Virus record (IMG/VR): IMGVR_UViG_3300009108_000002 | Coordinates: 1 to 64,000 of that record | Source of the DNA: a virus | Length of the DNA stretch: 64,000 nt | Reading direction: 5' to 3' (one strand) | Part shown: piece by piece, positions 36,342 through 44,868 of the stretch | How the letters are laid out: each line of letters begins with the position of its first letter | Position numbering within the stretch: the stretch's first letter is position 1 | Notes under the pieces: generated by a model | Databases searched by the model: none | Seen by the model: the letters and a program-made list of their open reading frames with translations, nothing else | Told to the model about the DNA's origin: nothing | Made by a program: the position numbers and the translations under genes

Positions 36342-36520
36342 CGTAGGCACCATATGCACATTATCATGGCTCCCATCATCGGTGTTCCTGGGTGAATCGG
36401 TTTACCCTTATTATCACAACCGCATATCTGCCACTGGCATCTCCTGAATAAGCACTTTAGTTTCCGGATCCATTTTCCCTGCGGGGGAGATAAGCCTGCT
36501 GGGAGTCCATCGCTTCTCAT
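36320..36520 (-). CDS. Possible Cys-rich small protein
   Basis: 66-codon frame overlapping the next feature by 107 bp. The non-overlapping part contains CGCDNKG and MCIWCLRK, a C-x-C...C-x2-C zinc pattern common in this region, which argues that the frame is translated. The start is uncertain: only the ATG at 36520 is in frame. The end runs into the terminator stem. Confidence 0.4.
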   Translation of the reverse strand: MRSDGLPAGLSPPQGKWIRKLKCLFRRCQWQICGCDNKGKPIHPGTPMMGAMIMCIWCLRKKPQSL

Positions 36521-36599
36521 AATCCATCCTTCCTAAATGTATACATATTAGGATTAATACGACTAAAGCTATGATAATTCGTTTAGGTGTTATCTTCAT
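36414..36599 (-). CDS. Small single-pass membrane protein
   Basis: 61 residues with an N-terminal transmembrane helix (RIIIALVVLILICIHLG). Its ATG overlaps the helicase TGA (ATGA), so it is probably translationally coupled to it. Unrecognised. Confidence 0.6.
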   Translation of the reverse strand: MKITPKRIIIALVVLILICIHLGRMDYEKRWTPSRLISPAGKMDPETKVLIQEMPVADMRL

Positions 36600-38266
36600 C
36601 TAGCTAATTCTGCTAATAATTCGTTGATAACGCTTTCACCTTTATCTCGTTTCTTTTCCCCATCCAAAACTTCATCCAATATTATTCGTTTATTCTCTAC
36701 CAATTTATCCATTTTTTCGTCTAAGCTGCCTTCTACTTGCATATAATGGACAAGTACGGCATTAGTTTGTCCAATCCTATGTAGACGGTCTTCCATCTGT
36801 TCTTCTATACCTGGAGTCCATTGTCGTTCTACAAATAATGCATTGGATGCTGCAGTCAATGTTACGCCCATTCCCATAGCTGTGGATGCAACAAAAACCA
36901 TACAATCTGGATCTGTTTGAAATTTATCTATAGCTTCTTGTCTATTAGGTCCTGCTGTACGTCCATCTACGGCTACGTGAGAAATCTTATCTTTAGTCAG
37001 ATATTCATCCATTAAGTCTATGACATCATGATGGTGAGCAAAGACCACTAATTTTTCTCCTGCATCTACGAAATTCTTGATTATAGCTTGAGCTTCTTCT
37101 GCTTTAGACAGTCCTACTATGTGACGTAAGTAATTAAGTTTGGATAGAAGCCACATTCGACTTTCTTCGTATTCATTAGAAACTTTACCTGATGGCAAAC
37201 TTCTAAGAGTCTCTACTAAATTATTTTCAGCAGCGACATAATCCTGATAATACTTACCTGGCATGTCTATGAATATGGTTCTACGACTCTTAGCAGGCAG
37301 TTCCGTTAGTACATCATCCTTCAGTCTACGTATCATTAAAGGTTGTATCTGTTCTCTCAGTTCATCTGTACGAGAAGAACCCTTAAATACATAACCAAAT
37401 CCATTATGGTACCCATTACAATACCGCATACCGAATTTAAATTGGGAACTAAATTGCTTTGGTTCTATTAAATTCAATATATTATAAAATTCTATAGGTC
37501 TGTTTAGTATAGGTGTGCCAGATAAACCAATAGTGAATTCTGCTCTACGTCCTAATTTCTTCGCAGATTTAGTTCTTTTAGCTGAGGATTCTTTAATAGA
37601 TGTCACTTCGTCATAAACAACTACAGGGAATTTACGTTTAAGAAGTTGTTCTTCAATCCCTTTCCGCCATATAAGATCATAATTTATTATGACTATATCT
37701 GCATTGGTATCTAAAACGTCTTTACCTTGGTCGAGCATTTGTACGTTAGCAGTAGGTAGCCACTTTTCTACTTCTCTATACCAGTTACGTTTAATAGATG
37801 CTTGAGTAATTACTAAGGCGGGAAGTTTAGAAGAATTTAATGATAACCAAGCTAGGGTTTCTATAGTTTTACCTAGTCCTGGTTGGTCACCTATCAATGC
37901 TCCTTTACCATCTTGTATACGAGATTCTAAGAACGCTACAGCTATTTCTTGATACGCATATAAATCATATGGAGTTTGTAAGCGGTCTTTAATATCTTGT
38001 ACTGCTCTTTGACTGTACTTTACATCTAATTCTTCGATGTCTTTTGCGGTAGCAATATTACCTAAGTCGGGTTTGGGATTAGTGAGTGTGTGGAAATCTC
38101 TAACAATATCAGCAATATTTGGATAATATTCCTGAATCATGTTTGCAGCCATAGGTAAAAACTGGTCAGGAATATCCCAACCCTTTTCATTAGGGTCATA
38201 TTTCCTGCCAGGTATTTGTTTAATCTCTTCGATTAATTCTTTGTTATATGGAAATTTAACTAACAT
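36596..38266 (-). CDS. SNF2-family helicase with HARP-like N terminus
   Basis: 556 residues. N-terminal IKQIPGRKYDPNEKGWDIP is a HARP/SMARCAL1-like DNA-annealing segment. Then come motif I GDQPGLGKT, motif II VVYDEVTS (DEVT rather than DEAH), motif III-like GLSGTPILNRP and motif VI EDRLHRIGQ. Cellular HARP-SNF2 proteins rewind or remodel stalled forks, so a role in fork remodelling or displacing bound proteins is likely. Its own upstream region (38267-38412) probably carries its promoter. Confidence 0.88.
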   Translation of the reverse strand: MLVKFPYNKELIEEIKQIPGRKYDPNEKGWDIPDQFLPMAANMIQEYYPNIADIVRDFHTLTNPKPDLGNIATAKDIEELDVKYSQRAVQDIKDRLQTPYDLYAYQEIAVAFLESRIQDGKGALIGDQPGLGKTIETLAWLSLNSSKLPALVITQASIKRNWYREVEKWLPTANVQMLDQGKDVLDTNADIVIINYDLIWRKGIEEQLLKRKFPVVVYDEVTSIKESSAKRTKSAKKLGRRAEFTIGLSGTPILNRPIEFYNILNLIEPKQFSSQFKFGMRYCNGYHNGFGYVFKGSSRTDELREQIQPLMIRRLKDDVLTELPAKSRRTIFIDMPGKYYQDYVAAENNLVETLRSLPSGKVSNEYEESRMWLLSKLNYLRHIVGLSKAEEAQAIIKNFVDAGEKLVVFAHHHDVIDLMDEYLTKDKISHVAVDGRTAGPNRQEAIDKFQTDPDCMVFVASTAMGMGVTLTAASNALFVERQWTPGIEEQMEDRLHRIGQTNAVLVHYMQVEGSLDEKMDKLVENKRIILDEVLDGEKKRDKGESVINELLAELAR

Positions 38267-38412
38267 GGCTCATTCAGGGTATATGTAATTATCTAGTATA
38301 TTGATTTATTCCTTTAAAGAGGTACTCTACGCAAACATGATTCACTCTATTTCATTGATACTAAGCGATGCAATGGTTCATTCAGGTCACAGGTTACTAT
38401 CAGGTCACATGA
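38267..38412 (-). promoter_or_regulatory. Non-coding leader with repeated TCAGGTCACA
   Basis: Intergenic region upstream of the SNF2 gene. TCAGGTCACA occurs at 38382-38391 and again at 38400-38409 (18 bp apart), and a related CTCATTCAGGG lies next to the start codon. This suggests an operator or binding site. No TTGACT-17-TATAAT promoter of the regional family is found here; a TATACT (minus strand, near 38312) is a weak -10 candidate. Confidence 0.4.
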
Positions 38413-38457
38413 TTAAAAGCCTCATACTGGCTCTGAGAAGCCAAATACGAGGCTTTA
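38413..38457 (-). terminator. Rho-independent terminator after the Zot-like ATPase gene
   Basis: Minus strand AAAGCCTCGTATTTGGCT pairs, with small mismatches, with AGCCAGTATGAGGCTTTT around a CTCAG-type loop; T-rich 3' side. Confidence 0.8.
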
Positions 38458-38476
38458 TTGTCATATAGGTATCTTT

Positions 38477-39241
38477 TTATTGTGCTGACTGTTTGCGTGG
38501 CCTACCACGGCCTCGTTTCGGAGCTTCAGTTTGATTAGCATATGCGGAAACTTTTTCTTCTATGCCATTAGGAAGTTCCAAGTTCATTGATTTTGTATCT
38601 ACTATGCCTATAGACATCTCAGCGTAGGCTTTAGAGATACGGTCAGACCAGAATTTGGGTAGTTGACATCGTAGCATTTTGGCATTGCCATTATGATAGT
38701 CCACTACATAAGCCCATTTTCGTGTATCGCCCTTTATTGCTTGGAATTCTTCATATGCTGTTTCTAGTTCTGGTTTAAATTCAGGTCTAGTAAATCGTAG
38801 ATGAAGCAGAGAAGGCTTCTTCATGATTACCAAGTCAGCGTCTGCAAGTATTTGAACGTCTAGTTGACGGTTATGCTGGCTAACAAAGATTAGCAGATGG
38901 TCTTTGTGTCGGCAGATAGCAATTAATTTAAGCCACTCTATATTAGTTTCTTGCATTGCTCGTCTAGAGTTAGCAGTGAAAGCAGCCTCATCAATTACTA
39001 TAATTGAGGGCTTAGCCATTGAGACTTCTTCCAACGTATTCATATGGGAAATCCATTTCGGTAGTGCTTTTCGTGCTACGTCTGGCATACCAAATGCGAT
39101 TACTCGTTTCCCACGTTTATCGGCACGTTTAAGTTCTGCTATGTACCAAGCTAGAGAAGTTTTACCTTGTCCTCGTTGTCCCTCAACAACTATTAATCCA
39201 TTAGAGGGAAAACCTTTCCATGATAGAGTTCCTTTGGGCAT
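38477..39241 (-). CDS. Zot/FtsK-like P-loop ATPase with AT-hook tail
   Basis: 254 residues. Walker A VEGQRGQGKTSLA (about 20-32), Walker B SIIVIDEAAFTAN, and LIFVSQHNRQLDVQILADAD resemble Zot/HerA-FtsK DNA-translocase ATPases. The C-terminal KRGRGRPRKQ is an AT-hook. Possibly a DNA pump or a segregation or scaffold ATPase; filamentous-phage assembly is not expected here. First gene behind promoter 39271. Confidence 0.7.
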   Translation of the reverse strand: MPKGTLSWKGFPSNGLIVVEGQRGQGKTSLAWYIAELKRADKRGKRVIAFGMPDVARKALPKWISHMNTLEEVSMAKPSIIVIDEAAFTANSRRAMQETNIEWLKLIAICRHKDHLLIFVSQHNRQLDVQILADADLVIMKKPSLLHLRFTRPEFKPELETAYEEFQAIKGDTRKWAYVVDYHNGNAKMLRCQLPKFWSDRISKAYAEMSIGIVDTKSMNLELPNGIEEKVSAYANQTEAPKRGRGRPRKQSAQ

Positions 39242-39270
39242 TTTATACCTCTTCCTTAACCTTTTGTAAT

Positions 39271-39299
39271 ATTATACCATATAAATCTATTGAAGTCAA
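39271..39299 (-). promoter_or_regulatory. Early-type promoter 1
   Basis: Minus strand TTGACT-17-TATAAT. Its TTGACT contains the TGA stop codon of the gene at 39296. Drives the Zot-like ATPase. Confidence 0.85.
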
Positions 39300-39640
39300 G
39301 ACCCTTGTTGTTTCCTTATCTCCTGTACTTGTTTAAGGACATCTTCACCAAAGTTTTCTTTTAGGGCTGTATCCCAATCCTCGATAGCTTGTTGAGGAGT
39401 AATGCCTAAAGCTTCCCATTGAGTATCGAGTTCTCGTTCTACATATCCGGCACCATTACAGTATAGACATTTGGGAGTACTATCTTCCCATGTACCTGCA
39501 TTCTCTCGGTACTCATCTTCATAAGGAAGTAATTCGGTATTAACTTCACCACTACCATGACATTTAGGGCAATTCTGTAGATAATCAGGTAATTTCCAAA
39601 TATTTATTCCATTGTTATCTAAGTGAGTTTCTTCATTCAT
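39296..39640 (-). CDS. DnaJ-type zinc-finger protein
   Basis: 114 residues from the ATG at 39640. It has two CxxCxGxG units, CPKCHGSGEV and CLYCNGAGYV, separated by about 27 residues, like half of a DnaJ cysteine-rich domain. It may bind unfolded protein or be a structural zinc module. An upstream in-frame ATG at 39664 would overlap the preceding gene by 32 bp, so 39640 is preferred. Confidence 0.68.
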   Translation of the reverse strand: MNEETHLDNNGINIWKLPDYLQNCPKCHGSGEVNTELLPYEDEYRENAGTWEDSTPKCLYCNGAGYVERELDTQWEALGITPQQAIEDWDTALKENFGEDVLKQVQEIRKQQGS

Positions 39641-39830
39641 TGTTACGTAGCACATCGCCTTCATCTTTTATTTTTGGAATAGTATTTTTAACGTCATCTT
39701 CATCGAGTTTTCCCAACCAACCTATTTCGTTATGGTGAGCATATGAATGCCAATCACATACTGAAATAGCTAATTCTTTAATTGTATCTACTGCTTCGTT
39801 TGAGCATGTAGGGATATCACATTTAGCCAT
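39633..39830 (-). CDS. Small zinc-type protein
   Basis: 65 residues. CDIPTC near the N terminus and CDWH about 15 residues later could bind one zinc. Unrecognised; overlaps the next gene by 8 bp. Confidence 0.6.
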   Translation of the reverse strand: MAKCDIPTCSNEAVDTIKELAISVCDWHSYAHHNEIGWLGKLDEDDVKNTIPKIKDEGDVLRNNE

Positions 39831-39846
39831 TACACTCTACATATGT

Positions 39847-40029
39847 TTAAGGATTACGAATAGTTCGTTTAGTTTTTCTAGAAACTTCCACTATTCCTTT
39901 AGTTACTCTAGTAGTTCGTGTAGAGGTGCTAGGAGTCTCCTTCGGACGGACTGACTCATTAGGAATTATGCGAGGTGTAGTAGTTTCTTGTTTTTTATCT
40001 GCTAACAAATTAATTAGCCATTTAAACAT
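39847..40029 (-). CDS. Small basic protein
   Basis: 60 residues. A hydrophobic N-terminal helix (MFKWLINLLAD) is followed by a Thr/Arg/Lys-rich disordered tail. Unrecognised; could be membrane-peripheral. Confidence 0.5.
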   Translation of the reverse strand: MFKWLINLLADKKQETTTPRIIPNESVRPKETPSTSTRTTRVTKGIVEVSRKTKRTIRNP

Positions 40030-40040
40030 TTTGATACCTT

Positions 40041-40325
40041 CTAACTGCTAATATCTGGAAAAGAAGGACGGTCTACTCTCTCACTGAGATTAATAGCCCA
40101 CGGCCCCCAAAGGTCAGCTATGCCTATAAGCTGGTCGTCTTTCTTTCCTACAACAATATCTCTGTCACTTGTAGGTTCATAAATGATTTCATATTCTTCT
40201 TCAAGTAATAGCTGTTGCATAGTCCGTGTTTCATTTTCCTTTCCTACGTGATACCCCCTTCCCATGTTATATAACATAACATATAAAAATCGATAATCTT
40301 CGCCAGTGGGCATATGAATCACCAC
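40041..40325 (-). CDS. Hypothetical protein
   Basis: 94 residues, alpha/beta, unrecognised. Candidate starts are GTG 40325, GTG 40322 or ATG 40313; the first two overlap the preceding TGA. Part of the 39.3-41.7 kb operon. Confidence 0.6.
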   Translation of the reverse strand: MVIHMPTGEDYRFLYVMLYNMGRGYHVGKENETRTMQQLLLEEEYEIIYEPTSDRDIVVGKKDDQLIGIADLWGPWAINLSERVDRPSFPDISS

Positions 40326-40777
40326 TCAGTTACACAAATCCTTGTTTCTTGTACATTTCCCTTTTCCCAACTCCTAAGTTTGCGACTACCGTCCGTTTTT
40401 GTATCTATTCTGGCAGATAAATATTTGGTAATACCTTGATTCTTTTTAACCATAATAAGGTTGGTTACTTCAAATCTATCATCAAGAGGCATATTCGCTA
40501 CACGCCCCTCGTACACATCTACGGCTTTGTCTACAAACGTAGTAGACCAAGCTTCTAGTATTAATAGATACGCTTTAGCTTGTCTCTTAATTAGCCAGCC
40601 TTTAATTGCACTGGCTAATTCATCTTTAGGAGCCTCTATATGGGCTACTTCTACTCTATTATTTTCAGTTAATACCATTAATGTAGGAATTAATTCATCG
40701 GATAAAACTTCAATATTGTACTGAGCACCACGTTTTGCAGCGACTTCCATGCCTTTAATTAATTGTTCTTCAGTCAT
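40319..40777 (-). CDS. Hypothetical protein
   Basis: 152 residues, unrecognised. Mixed alpha/beta N-terminal half (ELIPTLMVLTENNRVEVAHIE) followed by a helix and a charged C terminus. Overlaps both neighbours by 7-8 bp. Confidence 0.6.
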   Translation of the reverse strand: MTEEQLIKGMEVAAKRGAQYNIEVLSDELIPTLMVLTENNRVEVAHIEAPKDELASAIKGWLIKRQAKAYLLILEAWSTTFVDKAVDVYEGRVANMPLDDRFEVTNLIMVKKNQGITKYLSARIDTKTDGSRKLRSWEKGNVQETRICVTEW

Positions 40778-41222
40778 TATGCTCTAAATTATACCTTATT
40801 CTAGGTTTTCCTCGCCTAGTAGCATCTCGACAGACTCTACTACAGTGTACATTAGTGGCTCTTTTAGTTCTAGCTCTATAAATAGAGGACATAACTGTTA
40901 TTTCTTTATTACAATAATGACAATTAAGGGTAGTTTTGCCCTCAGGTCGTTGACATTCTGCACTACAGTATATACGTTTTCGTAAAGGAACAGGATTATT
41001 ACAGGTTTTGCATAATGGCATAGGAACTGGAATTCTATCTACGGAACGTGTTTCTAATTGTTCGCTATGTAATATTTGTCTGACACGTTCTCTAGATACG
41101 CCTACTGTCTCTCCTATCTCTTGTAGAGTCATATTAGGATTATTCTTTCTAAGTTCTGTAATCTGAGAACGAGTAGGTGTCCAATTTTTATGAGTTATTA
41201 CCCAATCATTCGTGTAACTCAT
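40770..41222 (-). CDS. Sigma-region-4-like HTH + double zinc-knuckle protein A
   Basis: 150 residues. MTLQEIGETVGVSRERVRQ (about 31-49) is the helix-turn-helix signature of sigma70 region 4, which reads -35 boxes. It is followed by two Cys clusters, CKTC...CSAEC and CHYC...CSRVC. Paralogue of the protein at 44894. Probably a phage transcription regulator or RNAP-recruiting factor; an HNH-less zinc protein of selfish origin is the alternative. Confidence 0.66.
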   Translation of the reverse strand: MSYTNDWVITHKNWTPTRSQITELRKNNPNMTLQEIGETVGVSRERVRQILHSEQLETRSVDRIPVPMPLCKTCNNPVPLRKRIYCSAECQRPEGKTTLNCHYCNKEITVMSSIYRARTKRATNVHCSRVCRDATRRGKPRIRYNLEHND

Positions 41223-41494
41223 TAAAAAGCCTCAACTGTTGTATTGGCAGATTCTCCAGGCTCTCCTAGATTGACCATAAGAGGAGTAGATTGAGTCTTT
41301 GCTCCACAGGTACATTCGGTGCAATCACAGCCCATATCACCTGTAGAATCAATTAAATCTATTGTGCATTCATGTTGATTATCTAACGTCATTGCGATGA
41401 CCGTATCGAAATCAATATTATTAGGGTCATCCATAATATCCGTATTGCGTATCACATATCCTGTGAGATTTACTTTATAAACTTGTATTGCCAT
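41222..41494 (-). CDS. Hypothetical protein with Cys cluster
   Basis: 90 residues. Beta-rich N terminus, then CDCTECTC near residue 56-63, a dense metal-binding-like cluster. TAATG-type overlap with the next gene. Unrecognised. Confidence 0.58.
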   Translation of the reverse strand: MAIQVYKVNLTGYVIRNTDIMDDPNNIDFDTVIAMTLDNQHECTIDLIDSTGDMGCDCTECTCGAKTQSTPLMVNLGEPGESANTTVEAF

Positions 41495-41503
41495 TAGTTT
41501 CTC

Positions 41504-41719
41504 CTAAATATTTACATTTGGTGTATCGTCTAAATCATTCATAGTCATAAATGGGATAGTTTCATCTATCGTTAATTCGGGCGGATTAGCTTTTTCAAGT
41601 TCATTGACTAATTCCATTAAGGAAATCCATTTTTCAATCATGCCTGTATCATTACAAATGGAGCAACTTATTTCTAATCCAAAACAATCCCAACATCTGT
41701 CTCGTATTAATACATCCAT
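41504..41719 (-). CDS. Small zinc-knuckle protein (paralogue of 42669)
   Basis: 71 residues. CWDC and CSIC, then EKWISLMELVNEL, matching CLECDGTEYINRWVSIHDLL in the gene at 42669. First gene of an operon behind promoter 41730. Confidence 0.6.
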   Translation of the reverse strand: MDVLIRDRCWDCFGLEISCSICNDTGMIEKWISLMELVNELEKANPPELTIDETIPFMTMNDLDDTPNVNI

Positions 41720-41729
41720 ATATGCTCCT

Positions 41730-41758
41730 AGTATACCATGAGTAAATTATGAAGTCAA
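41730..41758 (-). promoter_or_regulatory. Early-type promoter 2
   Basis: Minus strand TTGACT-17-TATACT. The -35 box is encoded by the Leu-Thr codons at the 3' end of the gene at 41747. Confidence 0.85.
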
Positions 41759-42028
41759 TGCCCTAGCTAACGCTACCGACATCGCAATACGTACCCATCG
41801 TAGTTCTTCTAATGTGAATCTTTCATGGTGTAAATAAGCAATTGCTAGTGTAAAGCCATTAATAAAATCTTCTTTATTCTTGAAAATTTCTTGATGCTCT
41901 TCCACACTTCGGGCTTTAGCTTTATTTCGATAATACTGAATAAATGGGTCTAGATATCCGCCATCTATTTCATCATTAATCCAGAAATAGATGTCAGAAG
42001 GCATGTCATCTAATTCATGTGTGTCCAT
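41747..42028 (-). CDS. Hypothetical helical protein
   Basis: 93 residues, unrecognised. Acidic N terminus and two long helices (FTLAIAYLHHERFTLEELRW). Its 3' end overlaps promoter 2. Confidence 0.58.
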   Translation of the reverse strand: MDTHELDDMPSDIYFWINDEIDGGYLDPFIQYYRNKAKARSVEEHQEIFKNKEDFINGFTLAIAYLHHERFTLEELRWVRIAMSVALARALTS

Positions 42029-42260
42029 TACTTCCTTTGCTAAAGGAGGGATGTACCTTAGTCTTTAACAGTGTAGAACTACGAATCTCATTTACCTGTA
42101 ATGCATAGTCTACTGCCAATTCATGAATCGGTAGTTCGCTAGGAGATGTTTTCCATTGCCTACCATGTTTAGCCTTGTTTCGGGCTTCGCCAACCGATTC
42201 AGCTTCAACGTACCCTTCAACGTATGTAATGTAATGTCCATTAATCTTATATAGTGCCAT
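42015..42260 (-). CDS. Hypothetical protein
   Basis: 81 residues from the ATG at 42260, chosen because AGGAGA lies 7 bp upstream. HYITYVEGYVEAESVGEARN is a beta-hairpin plus helix pattern of small phage proteins. Overlaps the SLOG gene end by 14 bp. Confidence 0.58.
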   Translation of the reverse strand: MALYKINGHYITYVEGYVEAESVGEARNKAKHGRQWKTSPSELPIHELAVDYALQVNEIRSSTLLKTKVHPSFSKGSNGHT

Positions 42261-42660
42261 AAGGTTCTCCTGTTTCTCCATTAATTACTTCAATTTTATT
42301 ATTAATAGCACGTGTTACCATATCTTTAGTGCCTTTACTATTTTCCAAATCTTTATGAAAATACACTATAAGGTCTGGATGTTCTTCATCAAGCATTTGT
42401 TGATTACGTAATATTCCTGCTGCGTTTCCATACTTATCCCAATCTGCTGAATATTTTATAACTTTCATATTTAAATATTTACCTAAATTTCCAGCTATAC
42501 TATCAGCCCCTTTTGCTCCGCCATGAATGATAATGGTAGTACGAGAAATCGTATCTAGATATTCCCGCACTTTCATCCAATCCTTATAATTCCTATCTCC
42601 GCAGATAAGAACTCGCATTCTTGGAGGGTCTATGCCCTTTTCATTAAGAAAATACTGCAT
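42247..42660 (-). CDS. SLOG/DUF2493-like nucleotide-binding protein
   Basis: 137 residues. MRVLICGDRNYKD, IIIHGGAKGADSIAG and DWDKYGNAAGILRNQQML are the Rossmann-like signature of the DUF2493 branch of the SLOG/DprA superfamily, which binds nucleotide-derived ligands. Its placement beside a DNA methyltransferase suggests DNA metabolism or counter-defence, as inference. The start may be ATG 42618 (residue 15). Confidence 0.75.
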   Translation of the reverse strand: MQYFLNEKGIDPPRMRVLICGDRNYKDWMKVREYLDTISRTTIIIHGGAKGADSIAGNLGKYLNMKVIKYSADWDKYGNAAGILRNQQMLDEEHPDLIVYFHKDLENSKGTKDMVTRAINNKIEVINGETGEPYGTI

Positions 42661-42668
42661 ATTATTAC

Positions 42669-42875
42669 CTATTGTTCATTGATAAGTGGTGGATGCCATT
42701 GTAAATTTACAGGCATGTTATCCAGTGTTACTTGATGCAATAAATCATGAATACTAACCCAACGATTAATATACTCTGTACCATCACATTCTAAGCATAT
42801 TTCGTTTTCATGTGGATATGGACATATGGCTCGTATTTGAATCTCGTCAAAGACAGGATTGAGTATTTTACGCAT
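42669..42875 (-). CDS. Small zinc-knuckle protein (paralogue of 41504)
   Basis: 68 residues. ICPYP and CLECDGTEYINRWVSIHDLL; the latter part aligns with the gene at 41504. Overlaps the methyltransferase by 8 bp. Confidence 0.58.
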   Translation of the reverse strand: MRKILNPVFDEIQIRAICPYPHENEICLECDGTEYINRWVSIHDLLHQVTLDNMPVNLQWHPPLINEQ

Positions 42876-44139
42876 GTATTGCTACCTTTTTAGTTTCTAA
42901 TTCATCTATAACCCTATCTATTACCTTTCCTATATGAGCGATAAGTCCTACTACTAATGCATTACCCATAACGAAAGCACGTTTATTATTTGACATATTA
43001 TCTATATTTGTCCATTCATCAGGAAATCCATTTAGACGTTCTAATTCTACAGGAGTTAATCTACGATACCGTCCTGATGGCGTTTGTACAACATGCTTAT
43101 TACGAGAAGGAGAACCACCGCCCTCTCCTGTAATTATAGTCCTAGATGGCTTATCAGGTGAGTCAGGAAATGCTATCGCCCCTTCCTGATACGTATACTG
43201 ATGTCCAGTATATTTACTAGTACGTGGTTCGTTTTTTGCACCTTTTAGATATTCCCATTTAGCTAGGTCATTCAAGAAGAATTCTTCTGGAACATCCTTT
43301 TCATCTATAAGAACATCACCTAAGGTTTGCTTTAGTCCCCCATAAACAGGTTCGGTTTTAGCCGTATACATCACACCGCTATAGAAAACTCCTGCATCTT
43401 TGAAGGGTGAGATTCTATGAGCCATCTTATCCCATGCTTCCGATACTGAATGGATATACGTAGCAAAGTCTTTTTCCAGACCTTCACCGCCGATTTTCTC
43501 AGTCCCAATATAGTATGAAGGCGTATCAGCAATTACATTACACGGAAAGGCTTGTCCTAGGATTCCATCTGTTATGGTATCGATATTAACTACTGAAGCA
43601 TCCTTAAACGGCTGATAAGCCATGATGAATATGCGCTTACGGCGTTGTGGGTATCCATAGTCAGCAGCATTAATTACTCGCCATTCAACTATATAACCAA
43701 ACCATTCTAAGCAGGACAGTATCACTGCAAAATCTCGTCCACGTGCATTAGCTGGAGATACCAATAAACGGTTAACATTTTCTAATAGTATGAAGGGTGG
43801 ACGTTTTTCTTCTATAAGTCTAACTATTTCCCACCAGAGTACACCTTTTTTACCTTGAATACCGTTGGAATATACTAGAGGCTTGGCAACGCTATAATCT
43901 TGGCAAGGGAATCCTCCTACTAATAGCGTATGGTCTGGTATATCATTAGTATCTACTTTGGCAATATCTATGTTCGAATGTCCTTTTTCTCCAAAATTAT
44001 ATGTATATATGTTAGATGCGTGTTGAGTTTGAGTAGATGGTTCATATTGATTAGAATATACGGCTTCCCAGCCTGTTGCTTCTAGTCCTAGACGGAAGCC
44101 ACCTACGCCAGCAAATAGTTCACAAAATGTTTTAGTCAT
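42868..44139 (-). CDS. DNA (cytosine-5) methyltransferase
   Basis: 423 residues. Motif I LFAGVGGFRLGLE, motif IV GGFPCQDYSV with the catalytic Cys, motif VI LLENVNRLL, motif VIII-like YPQRRKRIFI, and motif IX/X RRLTPVELERLNGFP and GNALVVGL. Transfers methyl from AdoMet to cytosine C5. No cognate restriction endonuclease lies next to it, so it most likely protects the phage genome from host restriction. The target-recognition region spans roughly 200-340. Confidence 0.95.
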   Translation of the reverse strand: MTKTFCELFAGVGGFRLGLEATGWEAVYSNQYEPSTQTQHASNIYTYNFGEKGHSNIDIAKVDTNDIPDHTLLVGGFPCQDYSVAKPLVYSNGIQGKKGVLWWEIVRLIEEKRPPFILLENVNRLLVSPANARGRDFAVILSCLEWFGYIVEWRVINAADYGYPQRRKRIFIMAYQPFKDASVVNIDTITDGILGQAFPCNVIADTPSYYIGTEKIGGEGLEKDFATYIHSVSEAWDKMAHRISPFKDAGVFYSGVMYTAKTEPVYGGLKQTLGDVLIDEKDVPEEFFLNDLAKWEYLKGAKNEPRTSKYTGHQYTYQEGAIAFPDSPDKPSRTIITGEGGGSPSRNKHVVQTPSGRYRRLTPVELERLNGFPDEWTNIDNMSNNKRAFVMGNALVVGLIAHIGKVIDRVIDELETKKVAIHA

Positions 44140-44147
44140 TATTTTCC

Positions 44148-44534
44148 TTACGCTATTTCAGATTTTCTATAATTATTTATAAGATTTTGTACTGTCGTAC
44201 ATTCTTCAGTAGTCCAATTCTCTTCGTTATCCATCATATCTCTAAATATCGGAGACTGTGGAAAGTATTTATCTATTACTGGAACATGAATTTCCCAAAA
44301 TTCATCGAATGCTTCAAAGCTAAATTCACTAAGTTCTTCACATTCGCAGTCACCAGTTTCCTGGTATATAGGACAGTCATCTCCCTTTGGACATTCATAA
44401 TCAGGATACCCGCTTTCAGCACAACCACCGCACATATATCCTTCTATATTAGTTCGGAAAGACGGTATTCGATTTACATACCCATAAAATAAAGTATCAG
44501 TTCCGCACGTTAAACAAAGACTAGTATCTATCAT
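44148..44534 (-). CDS. Cys-rich hypothetical protein
   Basis: 128 residues. Cysteines CLTC, CGGC, CPKGDDC and CEC in the first 75 residues suggest two zinc sites; the C-terminal half is acidic and helical. Function unknown. Confidence 0.62.
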   Translation of the reverse strand: MIDTSLCLTCGTDTLFYGYVNRIPSFRTNIEGYMCGGCAESGYPDYECPKGDDCPIYQETGDCECEELSEFSFEAFDEFWEIHVPVIDKYFPQSPIFRDMMDNEENWTTEECTTVQNLINNYRKSEIA

Positions 44535-44555
44535 ATGATTCTCCTGTGTATTTGA

Positions 44556-44849
44556 TTAATTTTGTTTCCAATGAATGAAATCTGAGTCCAATCCACATGT
44601 AAGTTGTGCTTCTACTTCGGCTCTTATGAAATCTTCTCTAGTCACATTGTGAGCAAGTGTTTTAACTATGCTAATTACTTCTTTGATAGTTTCATAAGTC
44701 GGAGGTGGAACATATCGATTTGAAATAGGACTAAAATGTTCCACCGCAGGTTTTTCTGCATGCTTTAACCTAATGTAAGTCATTTCATACGCTAAGATTA
44801 AGCCTTGTACTATACCGTCATATGGATTGTCTGCTATTGATTCATGCAT
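44556..44849 (-). CDS. Hypothetical helical protein
   Basis: 97 residues, unrecognised; helices flanking a Pro-rich middle (YVPPPTYETIKE). First gene after promoter 44869. Confidence 0.6.
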   Translation of the reverse strand: MHESIADNPYDGIVQGLILAYEMTYIRLKHAEKPAVEHFSPISNRYVPPPTYETIKEVISIVKTLAHNVTREDFIRAEVEAQLTCGLDSDFIHWKQN

Positions 44850-44868
44850 CAGTTCACTTTACTTTGTT

